Below are positions 1-5,705 of a DNA stretch of 11,346 nucleotides, piece by piece. The notes beneath the pieces are model-generated. The model was not told the DNA's origin and made no database searches. It saw only the letters and a list, made by a program, of their open reading frames with translations. Position numbers and translations under genes: made by a program. The DNA is taken from assembly GCA_900546835.1 (NCBI GenBank), contig UREH01000073.1, forward strand, positions 1 through 11,346, written 5' to 3'. The number at the start of each line of letters is the position of its first letter. Position 1 is the stretch's first letter. The DNA is from an uncultured Porphyromonadaceae bacterium. Lineage in GTDB: Bacteria; Bacteroidota; Bacteroidia; Bacteroidales; Muribaculaceae.

Positions 1-136
1 GCCCTTGAGGTTCACAGGGTCTTCGAGATCCTTGATGTCTTTATGGTCTTTATGGTCTTTATGGTCTTTATGGTCTTTATGGTCTTTATGGTCTTTAGGG
101 CCTTTAGGGTCTCTAAGTCCTTTTAAGGTCCTTCAG
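1..136. repeat. 9-bp tandem repeat (minisatellite) at the contig edge
   Basis: Six exact copies of the unit GTCTTTATG run from 37 to 90. Degenerate copies in the same 9-base phase lie on both sides: 1-36 (for example GTCTTCGAG) and 91-136 (for example GTCTTTAGG, GCCTTTAGG). The reverse strand reads as GACCATAAA repeats. The period is a multiple of three, so several frames stay open. One forward frame is open from the edge to a TAA at 124-126, but its V-F-M repeat peptide looks like a by-product of the period rather than a protein. The array starts at the window edge, so its true length is unknown, and it probably explains why the assembly broke here. Confidence 0.93.
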
Positions 137-442
137 GGTATAACTGAATAATACGGTTGAAGTGTTAATTGACTGCGCGATTTTTACGTAACTTAGAAGG
201 TGCGAGTCATTTCGCACCTAACGCGTTCGGCGTTGGCCGCACATGTTGCCTCGCACGTACAGCCCCAACAAATATAGTCCCTGATCTTGCGGGCCACCAT
301 AGTATTCGCGTGTGTAGTGGATGTACGGCTATTATATATGTTCATCTCACGTTAGAAAGAGTTTCTGTTATTTTGATTGCAGTCATTAGGCGTGACATCG
401 GTTCGGCTGGTATTGGATAGCCGTCTGTTTTAGTATAAATAT
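137..442. other. Stretch without a supportable gene; weak 83-codon frame and one inverted repeat
   Basis: I see no convincing gene here. A plus-strand frame of 83 codons begins with TTG at 169 and stops at 418-420. It encodes a cysteine-containing peptide with a hydrophobic segment (SVILIAVI) near its end. It has no ATG, no recognisable domain and no promoter motif before it. An inverted repeat with 8-bp arms, AGGTGCGA (198-205) and TCGCACCT (212-219), has a 6-base loop. A minus-strand TATATTTG (269-276) fits the -7 promoter consensus but has no partner -33 element, and no minus-strand reading frame follows it. The stretch could be spacer, a decayed gene or part of a repeated element. Confidence 0.5.
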
Positions 443-475
443 GGCCGCCGGATCCACACATTGTGTCCGGCGGCC
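443..475 (-). terminator. Hairpin after qmcA
   Basis: GGCCGCCGGA (443-452) pairs perfectly with TCCGGCGGCC (466-475). An inner CACA/TGTG helix can extend the stem around a 3-base loop. It lies 30 bases past the qmcA stop. On the minus strand it is followed by ATATTTATAC, which is AU-rich but not a clean U run, so intrinsic termination is likely but not certain. Confidence 0.6.
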
Positions 476-505
476 GCTGTCTTTAGGGGGAATATGATAC
501 GATTG

Positions 506-1489
506 TCAGGCTTTGTCGTTGAAAAGGGTGCGGATGGAGCCGAGCGAGGAGAGCACTGAGCTAGCCTCGTAGGGGATGTAGACTGTTTTGTTGTCTTTGC
601 CGGTGGTCATCTCGCGCAGGGTGTCGATATATTTCATGGCCAGCATATAGGCTGCCGGGTCGGTCTTGCCGACGGCTACGGCTTCTGCTACGCGACGGAT
701 GGCGTCGGCCTCGGCCTGGGCGTTGAGAATGATTGCCTGGGCATCGCCTTCGGCACGGAGAATCTCGCTCTGCTTGCGGGCTTCGGCCTTGTTGATCTGC
801 GAGGCTTTTTCACCTTCGGAACGGAGTATGAGGCTCTGCTTTTCGCCCTCGGCGTTGAGGATTTCGGCGCGACGGTTGCGCTCGGCCTGCATCTGTTTCT
901 CCATGGCTACGCGAACGCTTTCCGGCGGGGTGATGTCCTGAAGTTCCACGCGGTTTACCTTCACGCCCCATTTGTTGGTGGCGTCGTCGAGGATTGCCTG
1001 CAGCTTTGTGTTTATGGTGTCGCGCGAGGTAAGTGTCTCGTCGAGCTCGAGTTCGCCGATTACATTGCGGAGCGAAGTCTGCGTGAGTTTTTCGATGGCG
1101 TTGGGGAGGTTGTCGATTTCGTAGACTGCTTTCTTGGGGTCGGTAATCTGGAAGTAAAGCAGTGCATTGATTTCGGTGGTAACGTTGTCGCGCGTAATCA
1201 CCTGCTGCGAGGGGAAGTCGTATACCTGCTCGCGGAGGTCTATTACGGTCGTGGCTACGGTACGGACCACGTGGCGTCCGCCGATGCCCTGCTCCACGCG
1301 GCGCGTATAGATGGTCTTGGGCTTGTCGATGAACGGAATTATGAAGTTAAGGCCGGGCGATAGCACGCTGTGGAAGCGGCCCAGGCGCTCGATTACGCGT
1401 GTTTCCGACTGAGGCACTACCTTGACGCCGGCTGAAATCACTACAATGGCGAAAATCACCACTACGGATGCAAGAATCCAGGAAATCAT
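506..1489 (-). CDS. qmcA: SPFH/Band 7 membrane protein, QmcA/stomatin-like
   Basis: This 327-residue protein belongs to the SPFH (stomatin/prohibitin/flotillin/HflK-C) family, whose members oligomerise at the membrane and organise microdomains or protease complexes. An N-terminal membrane segment (about residues 4-22) is followed by the Band 7 domain (about 23-190), with typical stretches such as FPSQQVITRDNV (92-103) and ATNKWGVKV (170-178). The next part, about 208-262, is built of 11-residue repeats of the AEILNAEGEKQ type, which predicts a long right-handed coiled coil. The C-terminal EASSVLSSLGSIRTLF resembles the end of E. coli QmcA. The start has the membrane segment directly after it. 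The gene lies 89 bp after nfeD on the same strand, the usual pairing for this family. No strong promoter is visible in that gap, so co-transcription is likely. The family is clear; the physiological role is inferred. Confidence 0.93.
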   Translation of the reverse strand: MISWILASVVVIFAIVVISAGVKVVPQSETRVIERLGRFHSVLSPGLNFIIPFIDKPKTIYTRRVEQGIGGRHVVRTVATTVIDLREQVYDFPSQQVITRDNVTTEINALLYFQITDPKKAVYEIDNLPNAIEKLTQTSLRNVIGELELDETLTSRDTINTKLQAILDDATNKWGVKVNRVELQDITPPESVRVAMEKQMQAERNRRAEILNAEGEKQSLILRSEGEKASQINKAEARKQSEILRAEGDAQAIILNAQAEADAIRRVAEAVAVGKTDPAAYMLAMKYIDTLREMTTGKDNKTVYIPYEASSVLSSLGSIRTLFNDKA

Positions 1490-1578
1490 GATTGTTTGAG
1501 TTTAGATTTGTGTGAAAATTATTGCTGAAACCGGAAACTGGAGGCTGCCACCAGACCCGGTAAATTTTGTCGGAGAGT

Positions 1579-2022
1579 TTATATCTGTGGAAGAACCACC
1601 GTAAGGATGATGCTGTCGTAGCCGGTTACGATTACTTCGGCGCCGACGGGGATTGCCATCGGTTCGGACGGCGCCTGCACCTGCCAGTTGTCACCGTCGA
1701 TACGGGCGCGGCCCAGCGAACCGGGGCGCACGGTCTCGGTGACGATGGCGCGGCGTCCGAGAAGGGCATCCATGCCTGTACGGGCCGTGTGGGCGGTGCG
1801 CGCATTATGAATTCTGCGGAACCACGGGAAGGCGACAAGATAGAAACCAAGTGCGGCGACGGCCATTATGACAATCTGCCATACGAGGTCTACTCCGAGC
1901 AGAGAGGCCGCCATTGCAAGTATGGCGCCCGCGCCCAGACATAAGGCCCAAAGCATCTGCGTAAGCACTTCGACTATAATAAGCACAACAGCTATGATAA
2001 TCCAGATAAGCCAGAGTTCCAT
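1579..2022 (-). CDS. nfeD: NfeD-like membrane protein (partner of QmcA)
   Basis: This is a 147-residue short NfeD-family protein (YbbK/YbbL-type partner), without the ClpP-like protease domain of long NfeD proteins. Residues 4-20, 24-42 and 48-66 are strongly hydrophobic and probably form the membrane part. After a basic linker (RRIHNARTAHTARTG), residues about 86-145 form the cytoplasmic OB-fold: LLGRRAIVTETVRPGSLG, then DGDNWQVQAPSE, then IPVGAEVIVTGYDSIILTV. That glycine/valine pattern is the NfeD C-terminal signature. NfeD proteins are thought to act with the adjacent SPFH protein in membrane organisation. The gene is the first of a two-gene unit with qmcA and has its own promoter motif 42 bases upstream. 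The exact function in Bacteroidales is not established by the sequence. Confidence 0.9.
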   Translation of the reverse strand: MELWLIWIIIAVVLIIVEVLTQMLWALCLGAGAILAMAASLLGVDLVWQIVIMAVAALGFYLVAFPWFRRIHNARTAHTARTGMDALLGRRAIVTETVRPGSLGRARIDGDNWQVQAPSEPMAIPVGAEVIVTGYDSIILTVVLPQI

Positions 2023-2063
2023 ATGAAATTATGATTTTATTGATTGGACAATGGATTGTTTCC

Positions 2064-2071
2064 CAAATATA
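2064..2071 (-). promoter_or_regulatory. Putative -7 promoter element for nfeD-qmcA
   Basis: On the minus strand this reads TATATTTG, an exact fit to the Bacteroidetes TAnnTTTG element. It lies 42 bases before the nfeD start and just beyond the hairpin that ends the upstream transcript. No good TTTG is seen 19-21 bases upstream, so only half of the consensus is present. Confidence 0.5.
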
Positions 2072-2097
2072 CGAAAATTTTTTGAAATATACGATAA

Positions 2098-2130
2098 GAG
2101 GCGGCGTGCCGTCAAGCGGCACACCACCTC
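2098..2130 (-). terminator. Strong intrinsic-type terminator after the lipoprotein gene
   Basis: The arms 2098-2111 and 2117-2130 form a 14-bp stem (12 Watson-Crick and 2 G-U pairs when read on the minus strand) around a 5-base loop. It lies 23 bases past the lipoprotein stop and is followed on the minus strand by TTATCGTATATTTC. It separates the upstream transcript from nfeD-qmcA. Confidence 0.75.
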
Positions 2131-2153
2131 GAAATATGTTGGAGCCGTCGCCG

Positions 2154-2504
2154 TCAGCCTATGGAGTCGGGCTGCTCTTCGGCGGGAGCGCCGATGGAGT
2201 CGGGCATTTCGGTCTGGGTGGCGGCGATTGCGTCGTAGCGTGCAGCGAGTTTCTCGCCGATTTCCAGGCTGAGCGTGCTGAGGCGGTCGCGCTGGGTGTC
2301 GTTGAGTTTTACGTCCTTGGAGGCGAAGTCGGCGGCAAGCGTGCTGAGTTCGTCAAGAAATGCACCATAGGATGTGGCCGACGAGATGGTGTCGATCTGA
2401 GCCTGCATTTCCGTAAGTGTGGCTTCGTAGGCGTCGTAGTCTTTTGTGCCTGAACAGGAGGCGAGCATGACCGCCGCCCCGGCCAGATATATGAGTCTCT
2501 TCAT
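2154..2504 (-). CDS. Small predicted lipoprotein of unknown function
   Basis: This 116-residue protein has a classic lipoprotein signal peptide. MKR is followed by a hydrophobic stretch and the lipobox LASC, with Cys17 as the predicted lipidated residue. The mature part of about 100 residues is acidic and mostly helical in character (EATLTEMQAQIDTI, DRLSTLSLEIGEKLAARYDAI), suggesting a short coiled or bundled domain. The tail carries two copies of PDSIG (101-105 and 112-116), encoded by near-identical DNA at the gene's end. I do not recognise a named family. It lies 75 bp downstream of the transporter gene, with no obvious promoter in between, and is followed by a strong hairpin, so it is probably the last gene of that transcript. 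A periplasmic or outer-membrane location follows from the lipobox; no function is proposed. Confidence 0.85.
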   Translation of the reverse strand: MKRLIYLAGAAVMLASCSGTKDYDAYEATLTEMQAQIDTISSATSYGAFLDELSTLAADFASKDVKLNDTQRDRLSTLSLEIGEKLAARYDAIAATQTEMPDSIGAPAEEQPDSIG

Positions 2505-2579
2505 TTGGTGAAACGGTGTGATAAGGTGATTTGAGGATGAATGTATTGTAAATATTCAGAACAGTTGGCCCGGGGAGAA

Positions 2580-4502
2580 TCAGATACCTTCGGATACTAC
2601 CGGAGTTTCCGTCGGAGCGGGAGTGTCGGGACCTTCCTTGATAAAGACCACAGCAAGCGAGCCCAACACGAGCGATATGCCTGCGATAATCATCATCATA
2701 TACTGCGGTGCAAGTTCACTGGGCGAACCGATGGCAGAGAGAATCCAGCCGCCAGCAAGAGCGCCCACAATCTGCGGAATGCATATCGAGCAGTTGAACA
2801 GGCCGAGGTATGCGCCTATATTGCCAGACTTCAGCGAGTTGGTCAGTATGGTGAAGGGCCATGCGAGCATGGCGGCCCAGGCGCAGCCTATGAGAAGGAA
2901 TGACACGAAGAGTAGATACTGGTTGGTGATGAGGCCGGCAGAGATGAAGCCTGCCGCGCCGAGCATCAGGCTGAGCGAATAGGAGAACTTGCGGCTGCGG
3001 AACAGCGGGAGGCAGACGGCCCACAGCACCGAACCGATGGCCTGCACGGCGAAGAGGATGCCTACCCAGTTGCCTGCGTCGTTGTATTCGTCGGATTCGG
3101 TGTTGAGTACAATCGAGGTGTCGAAGGCGCATTTGGCGAGGTCCGCGAGCGTCGCCGTAGAAGTGCCGTCGACGAACAGGGCTCCCGATTTGGGGTCGTG
3201 TGTATAAATGTCGGCCATGATGATGGCGCTGCCGGCTTTCATCTGCGAGAGGCGGTCCACGATGATAAAGCTCGGGGTCTCAATCCCCTCGTTGCCGTTG
3301 ATGATAAGCGTGCGTCCTTCGGTCTCAACCGGAGTGTTGAATGCAAACCGGCTGATGCCGTTGGTCGAGGCGAGCATGTCGGCGGTTACGACCGGAGTTA
3401 CCCGCTCTATTCCCATGGTGGGAGCCGCGATGTCGAGTCCGCCGAAATCAATCTTCTGCTCTGGCTGCGAAGTTGTAGTGAGCTGCACTTCGGTGGCTGC
3501 GTGGAATACGCCATCGGCGTCGACGATGCCTGCTACGGCGGCTTTGCCGTTGTCGACAATCAGCATGGAGTCGGCGGTGAGGATGTATTTGGCGTTGTAT
3601 GTCGCCGAGGAGCCGTCGGCGAGAGTTTCGGTGATTCCGTGGATGGTAGTTGTCTCGGGACAGTCGAATGCCTGCTTGGCGATGGTGCCGTTGGTGTATG
3701 TCCACATGAAAAGGAATGCAAACCAGCAGAAGAATTGCACCAGACCTACGGTCCAGAATGTTTTCGGAGCGTTAACAAGCAGTTTTATAAGATTGGTCTT
3801 CTCCTTTCTATCGGCAGTAGCTGCGTTGCCGCCGCCGTTGTATTCGGCGTAGAGCTGCGGAGGCCACTCCTTGATTTTCATGAGCGAGTAGACTACACAC
3901 AGCAGCAGGATGGCGGCTCCGAAATAGAAGGAGAATACCACCGTCTGCGGAATCACACCGGCTGCCGCAGTATTCTGAAAGCCTATCCAGGTGAGCAGGA
4001 ATGGGAATACGTAGCCTACGATCGAACCGGCGTTGCAGAGGAAGCTCTGTATGGAGTATGCAAGCCCTTTCTGGCGCTCATTAACCATATCGCCCACCAG
4101 CATTTTGAAAGGCTGCATGGCCATGTTGATTGAAGTGTCGAGAAGCATCAGGGCGAAAAGGCCGATGAGAATTGCCGAAGATACGGCCAGGCCGAAGCTT
4201 CCGGCATTGGGCAGAAGGCACATCACGGCCACGGCCACGAGAGCGCCGGCGATTAGATAAGGCAGACGGCGGCCGAAGCGGTTCCATGTGCGGTCGGAAG
4301 CGGTACCCACAATCGGCTGTACTACCAGCCCCAGGAGGGGAGGCAGAATCCAGAAGTAACTGAGATCGTGGGGGTCGGCCCCGAGTGTCGCAAAGATACG
4401 GCTGACGTTAGCGCTCTGCAATGCATATGCAATCTGAACGCCGAAGAATCCGAAGCTGAGGTTCCAAAGTTTCCAGAAACTAAGGTCGGGTTTAGTTTTC
4501 AT
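2580..4502 (-). CDS. MFS sugar transporter (SLC45/sucrose-H+ symporter type) with a large periplasmic insertion
   Basis: This 640-residue protein is a 12-helix major facilitator. The signature between helices 2 and 3, SDRTWNRFGRRLPY (69-82), matches the glycoside-proton symporter/SLC45 branch. Likely helices are about 14-34, 49-68, 79-98, 104-124, 150-173, 183-208, 248-270, 478-500, 508-526, 529-552, 561-592 and 600-621. Related transporters are usually about 450 residues long. The excess is one block, about 281-471, between helix 7 and helix 8, where the family normally has a short loop before a GNWVG-type segment (477-481 here). With N-in topology this block faces the periplasm. The substrate is inferred to be a di- or oligosaccharide from the family only; no glycosidase gene is nearby. 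The gene lies 77 bp downstream of nfo with no good promoter between them. Confidence 0.88.
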   Translation of the reverse strand: MKTKPDLSFWKLWNLSFGFFGVQIAYALQSANVSRIFATLGADPHDLSYFWILPPLLGLVVQPIVGTASDRTWNRFGRRLPYLIAGALVAVAVMCLLPNAGSFGLAVSSAILIGLFALMLLDTSINMAMQPFKMLVGDMVNERQKGLAYSIQSFLCNAGSIVGYVFPFLLTWIGFQNTAAAGVIPQTVVFSFYFGAAILLLCVVYSLMKIKEWPPQLYAEYNGGGNAATADRKEKTNLIKLLVNAPKTFWTVGLVQFFCWFAFLFMWTYTNGTIAKQAFDCPETTTIHGITETLADGSSATYNAKYILTADSMLIVDNGKAAVAGIVDADGVFHAATEVQLTTTSQPEQKIDFGGLDIAAPTMGIERVTPVVTADMLASTNGISRFAFNTPVETEGRTLIINGNEGIETPSFIIVDRLSQMKAGSAIIMADIYTHDPKSGALFVDGTSTATLADLAKCAFDTSIVLNTESDEYNDAGNWVGILFAVQAIGSVLWAVCLPLFRSRKFSYSLSLMLGAAGFISAGLITNQYLLFVSFLLIGCAWAAMLAWPFTILTNSLKSGNIGAYLGLFNCSICIPQIVGALAGGWILSAIGSPSELAPQYMMMIIAGISLVLGSLAVVFIKEGPDTPAPTETPVVSEGI

Positions 4503-4579
4503 GTAGATATCGGGATGGATGTAAGTAAAATAATCGTGTTGGAGTTATAATCCCTCCTCATCGGGAGCGGTATGCCCTG

Positions 4580-5428
4580 TCAGCGGGCACCGTCGAGCGA
4601 ATACAGCCAGCGTATTTCTTCGCCCCAGATCAGCTCGTCGGGAGTTTCAAGAATCAGGGGGATATTGTCCATTCGGGGGTCGGCCATCAGCATTACGAAG
4701 AACTCCTCGCCGAGTTCGCCTTTCCCGATGGGGGCGTGTCGGTCGACGCGCGATCCTACGCCTTTTTTCGAGTCGTTGAGGTGCATCCCCCGAAGATAGT
4801 TGAACCCGACTATGCGGTCGAAATCCTCCCAGGTCTGTTTATAAGTTTCGGGAGTCGTCATATCATAGCCGGCAGCAAACGTATGGCAGGTGTCGATACA
4901 CACGCCGACGCGGCTTTTATCTTCCACTCCGTCGATTATGGCGGCAAGATGTTCGAAAGCATATCCCAGATTGGAGCCTTGACCGGCGGTGGATTCAATC
5001 ACCGCGCTTACTCCTTCGGTCTTGTCAAGCGCCATGTTGAGCGAGTCGATGATGCGGGCGATGCATTCTTCCTCTGAGATTTGATTCAGATGTGAGCCGG
5101 GATGGAAATTAATCAGGGTGAGTCCCAGCTGGTGGCAGCGTTTCATCTCGTCGAGAAACGCCTGACGCGATATGGCGAGCTTGGCCGAATCAGGCGATCC
5201 GAGATTTATAAGAAAACTGTCGTGAGGCAGGATAAAGCGCGGATCGTAGCCGAGCGCCTGACAACGCTCACGAAACAGTTCGGCGTCGGCCGGAGTGATT
5301 TCAGCTGATTTCCATCGCGAAGGGTTGCGCGTGAACAAAGCGAAAGCCTTCATCCCGATTTCGCTGGCAAGAAGCGGAGCGTTGGCGATACTGCCTTCTA
5401 CGGGCACATGTGCACCTATATATTTCAT
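4580..5428 (-). CDS. nfo: Deoxyribonuclease IV (endonuclease IV, AP endonuclease)
   Basis: This 282-residue enzyme cleaves DNA 5' to abasic sites in base-excision repair. It is a TIM-barrel enzyme with a three-zinc centre. All nine zinc ligands of E. coli Nfo are present at the same residue numbers: His69, His109, Glu145, Asp179, His182, His216, Asp229, His231 and Glu261. They sit in family motifs such as [14 protein letters not shown] (176-189), [16 protein letters not shown] (216-231) and LILETP (258-263). Length and start match the family ([13 protein letters not shown]), so it should be intact and active. A -7 promoter motif lies about 76 bases upstream. The transporter and lipoprotein genes follow closely on the same strand and may share its transcript. 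Confidence 0.97.
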   Translation of the reverse strand: MKYIGAHVPVEGSIANAPLLASEIGMKAFALFTRNPSRWKSAEITPADAELFRERCQALGYDPRFILPHDSFLINLGSPDSAKLAISRQAFLDEMKRCHQLGLTLINFHPGSHLNQISEEECIARIIDSLNMALDKTEGVSAVIESTAGQGSNLGYAFEHLAAIIDGVEDKSRVGVCIDTCHTFAAGYDMTTPETYKQTWEDFDRIVGFNYLRGMHLNDSKKGVGSRVDRHAPIGKGELGEEFFVMLMADPRMDNIPLILETPDELIWGEEIRWLYSLDGAR

Positions 5429-5503
5429 TCAGAGGATGGATGAGTGTGTGGTAAGAAGTTAAGCAACAGCATGCAATAATTTCGGCTGATGGCTTGTGAG
5501 ATG

Positions 5504-5511
5504 CAAATTTA
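5504..5511 (-). promoter_or_regulatory. Putative -7 promoter element for nfo
   Basis: On the minus strand this reads TAAATTTG, fitting TAnnTTTG. It lies 75 bases before the nfo start, in an AT-rich gap of 277 bp between nfo and the oxidoreductase gene. No matching -33 TTTG is visible at the usual spacing. The rest of the gap shows no gene. It holds two small hairpins (5639-5653 and 5690-5702) without clear U tracts. Confidence 0.4.
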
Positions 5512-5705
5512 GCAAAAGAATTTAAGATGGTGCTCCCGCACAACATAAAAGTTTCCCCGTTTTGTAAAAAAAATAGGTGAAAAATACGTAAAATCAAAAG
5601 CATCCCGATTCTTGTTGTTTTATTCAGTGCTGCGAGATACCGCGAAACGCGGTCAATACAAACTCTAAAAACCGTATCCACAATACCCCGTCCGAACCGG
5701 ACATA

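Noticed and set aside
37..90. The 9-bp array as a CRISPR array
   Set aside because: The units are directly contiguous with no spacers, and there are no cas genes in the window.
1567..1944. Plus-strand frames opposite nfeD and qmcA
   Set aside because: The minus-strand products have recognisable NfeD and SPFH domains; the opposite frames have neither domains nor promoters.
3198..4133. A 311-codon plus-strand frame opposite the transporter gene
   Set aside because: It is a by-product of the codon usage of the real minus-strand gene, which has clear helices and family motifs. The peptide resembles no protein family.
4572..4588. A TGCCC/GGGCA hairpin across the nfo stop codon as a terminator
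   Set aside because: The stem is five base pairs, overlaps the coding end, and has no U run after it; co-transcription with the transporter gene is more likely.
5639..5702. Two small hairpins (ACCGCG/CGCGGT at 5639-5653 and GTCCG/CGGAC at 5690-5702) as a terminator of the fusion gene
   Set aside because: The stems are only 5-6 bp and neither is followed on the minus strand by a U run.
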